From an uncultured Roseibium sp. (GTDB taxonomy: Bacteria; Pseudomonadota; Alphaproteobacteria; Rhizobiales; Stappiaceae), in contig NZ_CANLVF010000003.1 of assembly GCF_947494555.1 (NCBI RefSeq), positions 62,001 through 126,000 of the forward strand: DNA of 64,000 nucleotides. The letters are read 5' to 3'. Positions within the stretch are counted from its first letter, which is position 1. Each line of letters starts with the position of its first letter. Positions 8,656 to 17,555 of this stretch are shown piece by piece. The notes below the pieces were generated by a model. The model saw nothing but the letters and a program-made list of their open reading frames with translations. It did no database searches and had not been told where the DNA came from. The position numbers and the translations under genes were made by a program.

Positions 8656-9282
8656 TTGACTGAATTTCTCGCAGCAACTTTAACCGGGATTACTTTGGGA
8701 CTGGCAGCCGGAATGGCTCCAGGCCCCCTGATGACATTGGCCATCACTCAAACTGTGCGTCACGGATACAAAGAGGGATTTTTGATCGCGGCAGCTCCGC
8801 TTGTAACTGACGTTCCTATTGTGCTGACACTATTTTTTTTGCTTCGGGAACTGCCTGGACAAGCGCTTGGCGCTCTTGGGATGGTTGGGGCCCTATATGC
8901 TCTGTTTTTGGCATACGAAACCGCCAAGGCTGAATCCGTTGGAGAAGCCGGCTCTGCAACCGCGCCTGCTTCCCTGAAGAAGGGAGCTCTTGCCAATTTT
9001 CTGAGCCCTCACCCTTACCTGTTCTGGATTACTGTAGGCGTACCTTACGTGTTAGCTGCGCACGAAAAGTCGGCAATGGCGCCTTGGGGTTTCATAGCCG
9101 GGTTCTATCTTCTGCTGGTTGGTTCCAAAGCAGGTGTCGCAGCACTGACGGGGCGATATCGGGGCCTGTTGACCGGCCGGGCTTACCCCTATGTCATGCG
9201 CGGCCTTGCGCTTGCGCTGGTCATCTTCGCAATTCTCCTTTTCCGCGAAGGCTTGCATTTCTTTTCCGCTGACGTGCAATAG
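8656..9282 (+). CDS. LysE/RhtB-family amino-acid exporter
   Basis: 208 aa with about six membrane helices. The N-terminal stretch LTGITLGLAAGMAPGPLMTLAITQTVRHGYKEG carries the family signature (xxPGP followed by a conserved helix), and the middle has NFLSPHPYLFWITVG, the usual LysE second motif. The frame opens with TTG preceded by a GGAAGTGG purine tract; no ATG gives the complete first helix, so a TTG start is likely. It exports amino acids or related metabolites across the inner membrane; the substrate is not deducible. It appears monocistronic. Confidence 0.85.
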   Translation: MTEFLAATLTGITLGLAAGMAPGPLMTLAITQTVRHGYKEGFLIAAAPLVTDVPIVLTLFFLLRELPGQALGALGMVGALYALFLAYETAKAESVGEAGSATAPASLKKGALANFLSPHPYLFWITVGVPYVLAAHEKSAMAPWGFIAGFYLLLVGSKAGVAALTGRYRGLLTGRAYPYVMRGLALALVIFAILLFREGLHFFSADVQ

Positions 9283-9435
9283 CAGGGTTTGTGTCAATGC
9301 AGCTGTCTGGGGAGTTCATTCGGCCCAAATACGACTCCTCTCGCGATGAAAGGTGCATGGCACCGCTGTGACGCGCCCATGCATCCCATCACGTTCCAGC
9401 TCTCGGAGTTTGGTCGGCCCTGCCCCCTGACTTGG

Positions 9436-9816
9436 TCAGTTCATCGAGCTGATGCCAAAGACGTTGCCCTCCGTATCCCGGCAAAGGCTCACCCAGCCGA
9501 ATTCGCCGATGGAGAATTTGGGCCGCAGAACCTGGCCTCCGGCAGCATCAACGCGGGCTTCTTCGACAGCGCAGTCTTCCGCCGAGAAATAGACAACCGT
9601 TCCACCCACGCCCGGAGAAGCGTGCGCCGATTTTGACAGGGCGCCACCTGCACCATAGGCGCTCATGTCGGCAGGGAAACTCATCATTTGGGTTTCACCG
9701 GTCGGGTCACCTATGGGTTCAAGCTTGCAGTTCAGCACGGTTTCGTAGAATCGGACGGCGCGATCCAACTCGTTCACGTAGATGTCGAACCATCCGACGG
9801 CGTTCATTTTCGACAT
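9436..9816 (-). CDS. VOC-family (glyoxalase/bleomycin resistance-like) protein
   Basis: 126 aa, starting at the ATG preceded by AAGGAAG. Two beta-alpha-beta-beta-beta modules are visible: residues 1-60 (WFDIYVNELDRAVRFYETVL) and 65-126 (GGTVVYFSAEDCAVEEARVDAAGG, then FGWVSLCRDTEGNVFGI). Such proteins bind a metal and act on small molecules, or simply bind them. The gene lies 69 bp downstream of an AraC-type regulator on the same strand, which may control it. The substrate is unknown. Confidence 0.85.
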   Translation of the reverse strand: MSKMNAVGWFDIYVNELDRAVRFYETVLNCKLEPIGDPTGETQMMSFPADMSAYGAGGALSKSAHASPGVGGTVVYFSAEDCAVEEARVDAAGGQVLRPKFSIGEFGWVSLCRDTEGNVFGISSMN

Positions 9817-9885
9817 AACCAACTTCCTTTCGTCGTTGCATATGCCACTCACCTACCAAGCCGTCAGGAGCCTGTATTGTAGATA

Positions 9886-10626
9886 TCAGACATCGAACTT
9901 CCGGGCGTATTTTTCGGGCGTGTAACCCGTCGCTTTCCGAAAGGAATGGATGAAATGGGACTGGTCGGCATAGGCAAGCGACGGCTCGCCATCCAGCGAT
10001 TGCTGCAACCGGAGAACTTTCAGGAAATCGTGCGGCGCGAACCCGGTTGTCTTTTTGAGAACGCGCTGCAACTGGCGCGGCGACAGGTCTGCGGTCTCCG
10101 CCATGTCGGCAACGGTTCGGATCCCGTCAATATTCTGGAAGATCTTTTCGGTAACGGGATTGGCAACAACTTTTTTGTCCGCAACCAAACCGTCCACGAA
10201 CTTCGACATGACGTCCTGCTTGGCTGCAAAATCCTGACCGATCATCTCTGTGTTAAGCGAAACGAGCGGGAGGGGGCCGGTATAGCTGCTGTTCACCATC
10301 CCATATGCCACCGGCTCGCGATCTCGTTGCCAGACACCGGGCAGGAAGCGAATGTTGACGTAGTGAAACGACGTTCCGAGGTTGAGTTCTTCCGACGAGG
10401 CCTGCAGACGTGTGATCCCCGCGACCTTCGGGTCAAGCTGGTCGAAGACCGCGTAAGTACAGGCGTCGGGCAATGCATGGAACCGGTAGTCCGACGTCAA
10501 GGCCAATTGCGTTTTCAGTTCCAGAAAGCGGTGTACGATGCCGCTCAGATGTGCAGGCGGAAGGGCCTCGACAAACTGTACGGCATCTACTGCCTTCTCC
10601 TTGCTGTTGCCTTTGGGATCGTACAT
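9886..10626 (-). CDS. AraC-family transcriptional regulator
   Basis: 246 aa from the chosen ATG; the open frame extends 56 codons further upstream, with another ATG between, and no choice has a well-placed ribosome site. The N-terminal part (LPPAHLSGIVHRFLEL, then HALPDACTYAVFDQL) resembles the AraC-linked sensory domain that starts with a PDG-like turn. The last 90 residues hold the two helix-turn-helix motifs (MAETADLSPRQLQRVLKKTTGFAPHDFLKVLR and ADQSHFIHSFRKATGYTPEKYAR). It may regulate the VOC gene downstream. Effector unknown. Confidence 0.85.
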   Translation of the reverse strand: MYDPKGNSKEKAVDAVQFVEALPPAHLSGIVHRFLELKTQLALTSDYRFHALPDACTYAVFDQLDPKVAGITRLQASSEELNLGTSFHYVNIRFLPGVWQRDREPVAYGMVNSSYTGPLPLVSLNTEMIGQDFAAKQDVMSKFVDGLVADKKVVANPVTEKIFQNIDGIRTVADMAETADLSPRQLQRVLKKTTGFAPHDFLKVLRLQQSLDGEPSLAYADQSHFIHSFRKATGYTPEKYARKFDV

Positions 10627-10867
10627 CTGATGCGCCCGTCCGTTTTTTTGCCTGATCTCCTCAAAACATTCTATCTGCGCAATGCGAAAGGCAAAACCGG
10701 CGGGCATAGCGCTTTGCACAGACCTGTGGTCTAATCGGGTTGCAAAACAACACTTGCCACTTTGTATTTTGCAGTATTGATATTGTGTTTTCATAAAAAG
10801 TTGGAAACTATCACTGGCGCTGCTTTCGACAATTTCGCAATAGACGAAAGGCTTTCAGCTTAGCCCA

Positions 10868-11467
10868 ATGCCCGAAAATCTTCGATTTTTAAATACAAAC
10901 TCGGCGATATTCAGCGTCATTGCAGTCCTCATGTTGAATACGATTGGTGTGTCTTATAATTTTGGCATCTTCGGATCACTTGGACTGTCGTATTTCGATT
11001 TCGCCGATACCTCTGATTTCTTATTGGCAGCTTTCAAAAGTCCGATTGCTTTTGCTTTCGCTTTATTCCTCGCCATTATTTCCTTCAGGGTATTGGCAAA
11101 TAAGTATCGAATAGATTTTACTTCTGATGTTTTTGAACTTCGGTTCTACATCTATGTTCTGGCCGTGTTTTTTGGTTTAGTGGTCGCCCCAGCATCAATT
11201 GGATACATAAATATTAGAGCGGCAAATGAGTATAAAACGCCGAGCAGGGAACTAAACACTATTGCCTCCATGTTCATTGGCCAATTTCCACGTGTAAAGA
11301 TTTACTGCGAAATGCTTCAAGGCAACAAAAAAGAAACAATATTAATCAATGGAACACTTGCAGCTGAAGCTGGCGACATTTATTTGATAAAACTGCGACC
11401 TGATGAATCTCTAGCAGCAACCGTCGTATCAAAGTCTTGCGTTAAGCTTATAGAGACTGACTACTAA
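10868..11467 (+). CDS. Unrecognised membrane protein with C-terminal soluble tail
   Basis: 199 aa. Three hydrophobic segments are visible: about residues 13-35, 56-72 and 90-112 (FYIYVLAVFFGLVVAPASIGYI). The remaining C-terminal region of about 85 residues is mixed, with a beta-rich end (GDIYLIKLRPDESLAATVVS). The base composition is clearly more AT-rich than the surroundings, as it is for the lipase-like gene downstream on the other strand, suggesting a short acquired block. I recognise no family. Its ATG lacks a strong ribosome site. Confidence 0.55.
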   Translation: MPENLRFLNTNSAIFSVIAVLMLNTIGVSYNFGIFGSLGLSYFDFADTSDFLLAAFKSPIAFAFALFLAIISFRVLANKYRIDFTSDVFELRFYIYVLAVFFGLVVAPASIGYINIRAANEYKTPSRELNTIASMFIGQFPRVKIYCEMLQGNKKETILINGTLAAEAGDIYLIKLRPDESLAATVVSKSCVKLIETDY

Positions 11468-11534
11468 ATTGAGGACAATACGAACGACGCAAATCAAAAA
11501 TGAATTTATATGAAAACGATGCGGTAAAGTCAGA

Positions 11535-12581
11535 TTAGCGTGCGGGGCCTGTTGCATTTCGTTTGCCTGTACAAACCTCATTATCGATGCCGTGCTCAAC
11601 GTGACAAATTAAGTCGCATGTAAGTTTCCTGATGCTGTGCTGGCTGATGGTTCCGTCTCCGGTGCTTCGGCGACTGAAGAAACCGTGTCTAAACGAAAAA
11701 ACAAGCTCAATGACTTTCGGGTTTTTGCTCGAAAGATCAATCAGTTTGCGATGCAGCCATCTTCCGGCTGCCAAAATTTCACCGGACTCGAACACTCTGA
11801 AAATAACCAAGCCTTCGCGGTTCTTTTGATTGACCTCACGATCGGAAGACGGGTTACCAATCACAGGTGAAGTGGAAAAAGCGTACACAGTTGAAATGTG
11901 CGGCGAACTGTAACCAGCACGCTGCGCTAGCCCTCCACCCAGCGAATGCCCAACCGCTACAATTTCCAGGTCCGGCCCAAAATCCCCAAGCAAGCTTGGA
12001 ACCAACTGCATTACAAGTTCGGTTGTTGCATGATACTGGTCGGTGGTAATTGGATTGAATTTAGTAAGCCACCTGAAGTTTGAATACCAATCTCCCAAAT
12101 CGTCTAATTCGGTACCACGAAATACAATCGCAACCCTGTTTGGGCCGGCTGCACTTGTGTCTCTCCAGACACGATAGCTTAACCCAGGGACAGAAAGCCG
12201 AACGCTTTTACGTTTTACTTTGTAATTTTCGGTCGAATAATCAGGAAGATGGCGCCATCGCGCAAGGTAACGCGTACTACGGTCACACTTTAAGGTCAGT
12301 CTACCACTAGGATCTATTTTCTTGTCATACGAAGCTTCCGACAGCAGTCCGTATTGCCAAACGCCCCTTAGTCGCGCGTGTATTTTAGCGTTTACGACTT
12401 CTTCTATTGGGCGGTATTGCCCGCCGAGAAATTCTCGCTTTGTGTCGGCAGATCGAACCAGCACAAAGTCTGATTTGTTTTTTTTGTTTCCGTAGGAGTC
12501 CTGACTAAAGGCACTGCTCTCGATTGCACAAATGCACGCAAGAGCAATGACCAAGGCCTTTAAGAAGTGGAAAGTTGTCAT
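11535..12581 (-). CDS. Exported class-3-lipase-like alpha/beta hydrolase
   Basis: 348 aa starting at the second ATG, five bases after CGGAG; the first ATG, 15 bp earlier, is an alternative. The start MTTFHFLKALVIALACICAIESSAFS is a Sec signal peptide. The middle contains VAIVFRGTELDDLGDWYSN, typical of lipase_3/DUF2974 proteins, and the nucleophile elbow GHSLGGGL with serine at about residue 210. The rest of the triad is probably an Asp and a late His (RHGFF or QHS). It is likely a periplasmic or secreted esterase or phospholipase. AT-rich relative to the core genome, and standing alone. Confidence 0.8.
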   Translation of the reverse strand: MTTFHFLKALVIALACICAIESSAFSQDSYGNKKNKSDFVLVRSADTKREFLGGQYRPIEEVVNAKIHARLRGVWQYGLLSEASYDKKIDPSGRLTLKCDRSTRYLARWRHLPDYSTENYKVKRKSVRLSVPGLSYRVWRDTSAAGPNRVAIVFRGTELDDLGDWYSNFRWLTKFNPITTDQYHATTELVMQLVPSLLGDFGPDLEIVAVGHSLGGGLAQRAGYSSPHISTVYAFSTSPVIGNPSSDREVNQKNREGLVIFRVFESGEILAAGRWLHRKLIDLSSKNPKVIELVFSFRHGFFSRRSTGDGTISQHSIRKLTCDLICHVEHGIDNEVCTGKRNATGPAR

Positions 12582-12766
12582 GGCTCCGAGCTGCATCCAA
12601 GTGTACCCGTTTGTGTCTGGGAACGACAGCTTAGGAGATCTCCTTTTGCAGACTCAAGTCACACGAAATGACCTTGAGAGAAAAGCAGCCAAATAGGCTG
12701 ATAAACCAAGACAACAATTGGTGGTACGCTCCGCAGTCAGTGCTACCAAATACACCGAGACGACCT

Positions 12767-13690
12767 TCAAGCCTGCACCGCCACTGCCGGAAGGAGTCTA
12801 CCCATTATGGCCATGACCGTTGGCCAGCTTTCAGCATCTGCCATTCCGCGGCGGCAGCAAAAGGGATTGCAAAACCCCACCACCATGCCATCGATTTCCG
12901 CAAGCGAGGTGTCAGCGACGGGTTTGCCTGAATAGGGGCAGGCTTCATTGATGGCGTCGGAGATATCTCCCTTATAGGGTTTGCCCCGCAGTACGGGCTG
13001 GCGCGGCCAGTCCTTGCTGCTTCCCGAAGGCAGGTCGAGATGCAGGTCGTCGATCTTTCTAAGCTGTGCATCCGCGCACGCGTGCCACCTTCGAAAGGAC
13101 GGAAGGGCGTAGATTGTCTCGACATAGGCTTTCGTTACCTCGGTGAGCTCAAACCCATACGTGATGAACCGTGCGACAATGGGAGCGAATGCAGCATCTG
13201 CGGCGCAGAATGTCTGCCCGCACAGGTATGGCCCGCCTGAAACACCCAAGGCCCATTCCAACAACGCAACAATCTTGTCGGCATCTTCCTGCTCGAATTT
13301 GCTCGGAACGAAGCCCCGGTAACGCGCGTGCAGGTTCATCGGCAGGGACTGCAGTGACGAAAATCCGGTTCTCGCGCGCGCCGACAAGGAACGCGCCATC
13401 GCCCTGGTTTCGGGCGCCACGGGCCAAAGTCCCGCGTCCGGATGGCGCTCCGCAAGAATATCGGCTGCAGCGGCACTTTCCCAAATCAGCGCCCTGCCGC
13501 TTTGCGTGTCTTCCAACAGGATCGGAAGAGACGTCGCGGGCGCGTGCCTGACGAGCGTTTCAGCGAATTCCTCGGAAAACATCGGCACGTATGATGGCTG
13601 GAAATCGATGCCGAACGCATCCACCTCCAGCCAGCCGCGCATCGATTGGTCCGAGTAAGCGTATTCGCCAAGCAGCAATTTGTAAGCCAT
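12767..13690 (-). CDS. Glutathione S-transferase-like protein
   Basis: 307 aa. The ATG at 13690 follows GAGGAT; the frame continues 36 codons upstream without a better signal. Residues 1-80 look like the thioredoxin-fold domain (LPILLEDTQSGRALIWESAAAADILAERHP with the cis-Pro and the ES glutathione-binding turn). Residues 95-220 form the helical domain (GPYLCGQTFCAADAAFAPIVARF carries the N-capping box). An extra C-terminal stretch of about 80 residues with several cysteines (ACPYSGKP and GFCNPFCCRRG) is not part of the usual fold and may bind metal. It is divergent from a GlxA-type regulator 81 bp away. Confidence 0.8.
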   Translation of the reverse strand: MAYKLLLGEYAYSDQSMRGWLEVDAFGIDFQPSYVPMFSEEFAETLVRHAPATSLPILLEDTQSGRALIWESAAAADILAERHPDAGLWPVAPETRAMARSLSARARTGFSSLQSLPMNLHARYRGFVPSKFEQEDADKIVALLEWALGVSGGPYLCGQTFCAADAAFAPIVARFITYGFELTEVTKAYVETIYALPSFRRWHACADAQLRKIDDLHLDLPSGSSKDWPRQPVLRGKPYKGDISDAINEACPYSGKPVADTSLAEIDGMVVGFCNPFCCRRGMADAESWPTVMAIMGRLLPAVAVQA

Positions 13691-13771
13691 CAACTGATCC
13701 TCGCTCGTGCCTGTGAAATTCCTTCGTTGAGCACCTAGACTAGCCAAATCCGGTTTGGCATAAATGACATC

Positions 13772-14782
13772 ATGCCCAAGAAAACTGCCAAACTGCATAG
13801 TGTCGTTTTTTTCATTTATCCGGGGGTCAAGCTTCTGGATCTCGCCGGCCCCTTGCAGGTGTTCAATGATGCCACGGACCAGCTTTCGGGAGCTCAGACC
13901 TACCGCACCGCGCTGGTCTCAGCGGACGGCGCAGAAGTTGCGACGGACACACCCGTCAGCGTTCGTTCCGAACCTGCGGCCCAATGGTGCAATCCCATCG
14001 ACACGCTTGTCGTGGTTGGCGGCCGAGGCGCACAAGCGGCCTCCCGTAACGCGGTGGTGGTCGACACGCTCAAAAGGCTGGCAAACCGGTCGCATCGGAT
14101 CGCCTCGATTTGCACCGGAGCTTTTTTGCTCGGCGCTGCCGGGCTTCTGGAAGGCCGCAGAGCCGTAACGCACTGGCGCTATTGCACTGATCTTGCACGC
14201 GACCACCCCGAGACGAGGGTCGATACCAATCCGATTTTCATTCGGGACGGACATATCTGGACATCGGCAGGCGTGACTGCCGGAATTGACCTGGCGCTTG
14301 CGCTGGTCCAGCAGGACCTTGGCAGAGACGCATCGCTATCAATTGCACGCGACCTTGTTGTCTTTGCTGTCAGGTCCGGAGGCCAGGACCAGTTCAGCAC
14401 CACGCTTCACAGCCAGGTGTCGGATCAATCCAGCCGCTTTGATAAGTTGCACGCCTGGATGCAGGAAAACCTGCACGACGACTTAAGCGTCGAAGCGCTC
14501 TCGGACCGTGTCGGCATGAGCCCCAGAAACTTCGCCAGGCAGTATCAGGCGTCAACAGGCTCGACACCGGCAAAAGCTGTTGAGGCGATGCGCGTTGAAG
14601 CCGCCCGCAGGTATCTTGAAGAAACGGATCTGACCGTTGTACGCGTCGCCGAAATCTGCGGCTTTCGAAGCGACGAACGGATGCGCAAATCGTTTATTCG
14701 CACGCTTGGCGTGCCGCCGCACGATTATCGGAGACAGTTCCAGGGTGAGGTGTCCTCAACGCCGCACGACGAAGAAAGCTAG
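13772..14782 (+). CDS. GlxA-family regulator (DJ-1/PfpI-like plus AraC helix-turn-helix)
   Basis: 336 aa. Residues 10-185 form a DJ-1/PfpI-like class I amidotransferase fold, with GVKLLDLAGPLQVF at the start and the nucleophile-elbow region ASICTGAFLLGAAGLL (cysteine at about 115). Residues 235-325 hold the AraC domain with both recognition helices (LSDRVGMSPRNFARQYQASTGSTP and VAEICGFRSDERMRKSFIRTLGVPPHDYR). GlxA-type proteins respond to small metabolites, for example choline-derived compounds. It probably regulates the divergent GST-like gene. Ligand unknown. Confidence 0.9.
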   Translation: MPKKTAKLHSVVFFIYPGVKLLDLAGPLQVFNDATDQLSGAQTYRTALVSADGAEVATDTPVSVRSEPAAQWCNPIDTLVVVGGRGAQAASRNAVVVDTLKRLANRSHRIASICTGAFLLGAAGLLEGRRAVTHWRYCTDLARDHPETRVDTNPIFIRDGHIWTSAGVTAGIDLALALVQQDLGRDASLSIARDLVVFAVRSGGQDQFSTTLHSQVSDQSSRFDKLHAWMQENLHDDLSVEALSDRVGMSPRNFARQYQASTGSTPAKAVEAMRVEAARRYLEETDLTVVRVAEICGFRSDERMRKSFIRTLGVPPHDYRRQFQGEVSSTPHDEES

Positions 14783-15064
14783 ATCGGGCACCAATCGCGC
14801 GGCCGGCTACCGCTTTGATACGACACGGCAGAAAAACGTCGGAATCCGGATCGGTGATGACGCAGATCATGCGCAGACTGCCGGAAAACAAGGGCCTAAT
14901 GTCATTTGAGCCAAGACGAACGCGTGCGACATTGATTTCTCGAAGCGTGGGAAGGACGTAGCGGTGCGAAAGGTACGGTCGAACAGCACATTGGACGACA
15001 GGGATCTTCTGCAAGACCGGGAGAGGTCCTCAAGTTCAAGAAGGGTGTCGGAAGCACGCTTCTT

Positions 15065-15631
15065 TTGGCCTGTGGCGCGCTTGGCAGGGAGATCGTTTGG
15101 CTCATCGAAAAGAACGGCCTGAAGCATCTCGACGTGCAATGCCTGCCCGCCAGCTTGCATCATACGCCCGACAAAATTCCCGAAGCGATACGGACGCAAA
15201 TTCGCGCCAACAAGGACAGATACGACAAGATTTTTGTCTTGTATGGGGACTGCGGCACCGCCGGGGCGCTCGACCGGGTTCTGTTGGAAGAAGGCGGATG
15301 CGAGCGGATCGCAGGTCCGCACTGTTTCTCGTTTTACTGGGGAAACGAAGCCTTTGCCGCATATGGCGAGGATGAGATCACGACCTTCTATCTGACCGAC
15401 TTTTTCTGCCGGAGCTTCGAGAAGTTCATCTGGCAGGCCTTCGGTCTCGACCGGAACAAGAACATGGTCGATTTCGTCTTCGGAAACTACGAGAAGCTCG
15501 TCTACATGCCGCAATCCGACGATCCATCGCTGGAGAAGAAGGCACGCGAGATAGCCAGCCGCCTCGGTCTCACCTATGAACGGCGTTTCGTGGGCTTCGG
15601 TGAACTGGAGACGGCAATCCGCAGCGCCTGA
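15065..15631 (+). CDS. DUF1638 protein, start uncertain
   Basis: 188 aa from a TTG. The conserved segments ACGALGREIVWLIEKNGL, HHTPDKIPEAIR, VLYGDCGTAG and HCFSFYWG are typical of DUF1638, a family often found with methanogenic or methylamine-type corrinoid enzymes but widespread in Rhizobiales. Family members normally begin a few residues before the ACGAL motif. Here the frame is open about 43 codons upstream but has no ATG or GTG, so the true start may be this TTG, a rare ATT at 14990, or the start may have been lost by a frameshift. No neighbour explains its role. Confidence 0.75.
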   Translation: MACGALGREIVWLIEKNGLKHLDVQCLPASLHHTPDKIPEAIRTQIRANKDRYDKIFVLYGDCGTAGALDRVLLEEGGCERIAGPHCFSFYWGNEAFAAYGEDEITTFYLTDFFCRSFEKFIWQAFGLDRNKNMVDFVFGNYEKLVYMPQSDDPSLEKKAREIASRLGLTYERRFVGFGELETAIRSA

Positions 15632-15817
15632 TACGCCTTGCGATACCAGGTGACCTGAACGTGTTGGCGCGTTTCATGTCGGGTAAGGGATGCGCACAGA
15701 GCTCCGGGCACTCGGGGTCTTTACCGGTATGAGCTTTTTTCCGAAAACAGCCGGACGAACCGACCAGAACAGATTGCCTGGGTGCAGGACGGAGCCGCCA
15801 TTCACCCCTGGGGTTGT

Positions 15818-16384
15818 TCAATGGCCAAGATCCATAACATCCATCAGCCAGTCGATGCTGTTCAAGCATTGATCCAGGGTCAGACTAATCTCATTTGGAG
15901 CAGCATCCGCAGCAAAAACAAAGCCGTGAATGTAGTCGATCAACAAGTTCAGCATAACGTCGCCGGGGTCACCGCCATTGAGAGCCTGTGTTCTGTATTT
16001 GACTTGAGATGTGAAGTCACGAAGCGACTGAGGCATGCAATTTGGCGTGCTTAGCAGAAAACGAACAAGATCGGCGTTTTTCAGAGCAAGTTCGATATAG
16101 CGAACCAGCAAAAGCCTAAGCTCAGCCCTTGGCGTGCCAACAGAAACGCTTGCGTCAATACCTTCGAAAGTCTGGGCTGCAATATCGCGCAGCAATTGCT
16201 CCCGGCTACCAACGTGATACTTCACAGCCATCGCTGTTACGCCCAACTTGGCAGCGATCGAACGAAAGGTAAGCTCCTCCAACCCGTAAGTTTCCAAAAT
16301 TGAGTGGGCACATTGCAGGACAGTCTTCTTATCGACACCGCCTACAAGCTTCTTTGGTCTTCCTCTACGTTTCGGCTCAGACAC
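15818..16384 (-). CDS. TetR-family regulator, probable autorepressor of the RibD-type reductase operon
   Basis: 188 aa. A basic N-terminus (MSEPKRRGRPKK) precedes the helix-turn-helix at about 25-70 (ILETYGLEELTFRSIAAKLGVTAMAVKYHVGSREQLL). The C-terminal ligand domain is of the TetR_C type (LLLVRYIELALKNADLVRFLL). Its start lies three bases beyond the stop of the reductase gene, so the two form one operon. A perfect 29-bp palindrome in front of that operon is the probable operator. Confidence 0.88.
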   Translation of the reverse strand: MSEPKRRGRPKKLVGGVDKKTVLQCAHSILETYGLEELTFRSIAAKLGVTAMAVKYHVGSREQLLRDIAAQTFEGIDASVSVGTPRAELRLLLVRYIELALKNADLVRFLLSTPNCMPQSLRDFTSQVKYRTQALNGGDPGDVMLNLLIDYIHGFVFAADAAPNEISLTLDQCLNSIDWLMDVMDLGH

Positions 16385-16387
16385 GGA

Positions 16388-16921
16388 TCAGACCACCTTA
16401 TATCTCAACTCCACCAACCCCGATGGGAAGGATTTTGTGTGCGTCAGCTCAAGATCAATGTCTGCCGGCAGCTCGCCAAACAATCGAATGCCGTCCCCAA
16501 GAAGAATGGGAACAATCGCCAATTTGAAGTCGTTGATCAGCCCCAACTTGAGAAAAGATTGCACGATGGCTCCGCCGTCGACATAGATGCGTTGCCACCC
16601 TCGTCGATCCACCTCTGCCACTAGCTCCTGTGGCGACAGATTCATGATTTCTACCTTCTCAGCCAATTCGGGTGGCACGTCCTCATTCGCGATTGAGTTG
16701 CTCAGAACCACAACAGGTTTTTCATAAGGCCAAGCATCAAATCCTAGTACGGTGCGATATGATCCGCTGCCCATCACAATGACATCAATGTTGCTGAGGA
16801 ACCCGGCAAAGCCATGATCTTCATCGGCTGTGTTTTGTTTCATCAACCAATCCAGCGAATGGTCTTTTCGCGCTACATATCCATCCAGCGTGATAGCCAT
16901 CATGACGTGTCCGGTGGGCAT
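16388..16921 (-). CDS. RibD C-terminal/dihydrofolate-reductase-like protein
   Basis: 177 aa, starting at the ATG just after a GGAGG site. The fold markers are visible: VMMAITLDGYVARKDHSLDWL at the start, IDVIVMGSGSYRTVLGFDAWPY in the NADP-binding region, and RIYVDGGAIVQSFLKLGLINDFKLAIVPILLGDGIRLF near the end. Single-domain members such as YyaP/YwjB are NADPH-dependent reductases of unknown substrate. It is the first gene of an operon with a TetR regulator and sits directly behind a strong palindrome, so it is probably induced by a small molecule that it also reduces. Confidence 0.88.
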   Translation of the reverse strand: MPTGHVMMAITLDGYVARKDHSLDWLMKQNTADEDHGFAGFLSNIDVIVMGSGSYRTVLGFDAWPYEKPVVVLSNSIANEDVPPELAEKVEIMNLSPQELVAEVDRRGWQRIYVDGGAIVQSFLKLGLINDFKLAIVPILLGDGIRLFGELPADIDLELTHTKSFPSGLVELRYKVV

Positions 16922-16935
16922 ATCAACCTCCAAAA

Positions 16936-16964
16936 GAGTTATTTATACAATGTATAAATAACTC
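16936..16964. promoter_or_regulatory. Perfect 29-bp palindrome, probable TetR operator
   Basis: Arms GAGTTATTTATACA and TGTATAAATAACTC are exactly complementary around a single central base, 15 bp upstream of the reductase ATG and overlapping the likely -10 region. TetR-type operators typically have this form. Confidence 0.75.
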
Positions 16965-17186
16965 TCGAAAAGACCACAATACGCCTGAATTTTTGTGGAA
17001 AAACACGCACCGTACCGCGGCAACCCGGTTGAAGCGGACCCAATTCCGATCTTCGCGGCAGATGCAATAACAGGCCACATCGCGCACGGGTTTTGGTGTT
17101 TCAGAAGGTCGCGACAAAATCGCTGATCCGGACACGCATTGCGATTAGGTCAAATGGCAGAGATGCAGAACGAAGTAGAGCTCTAA

Positions 17187-17534
17187 CCCAAGTCGGTCAG
17201 ACCTACTTCTGGCTTTCCCGGGCGGGGTTGTTTAATGGGCAATACACTGACCGAATTCGTCCCGCATGACGACGAAATCGCGAAAGTCGTGCGCGCGCAC
17301 TATGATCGACTGACTGACGGTTTCGCCCGCGCCTTGGCTCACGAAATTGATGTGTCGCCAACACAAATCGAAATCAAGAAACTAGCCGGTTTTCTGGCGG
17401 TCGCGGTTCAAGGGCTTTGGGCGTATGCACGCGGAACCGACAAGATTGGCAACCTGGCGCAGCAAGCGGAAATACTGATCGAGCTTGTAGAACTCAAATT
17501 CGCAGCCATGTCTGGTAAAGCGAGAACAACATGA
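17187..17534 (+). pseudogene. TetR-family regulator remnant (ligand domain only)
   Basis: From the ATG at 17235 the frame gives 99 aa (MGNTLTEFVPHDDEIAKVV and LAVAVQGLWAYARGT) matching the C-terminal half of TetR proteins of the type that begin this part with a GCLM-NTLTE motif. The codons directly before the ATG read RGCL, so homology continues upstream of the start codon, but a stop at 17184-17186 and absence of any helix-turn-helix show that the DNA-binding half is deleted. It is followed three bases later by a frame leading into the TfoX-like gene. It could still be expressed as a domain, but loss of function is more likely. Confidence 0.7.
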
Positions 17535-17555
17535 CGGTTGCGCAGGCCTTTACAC

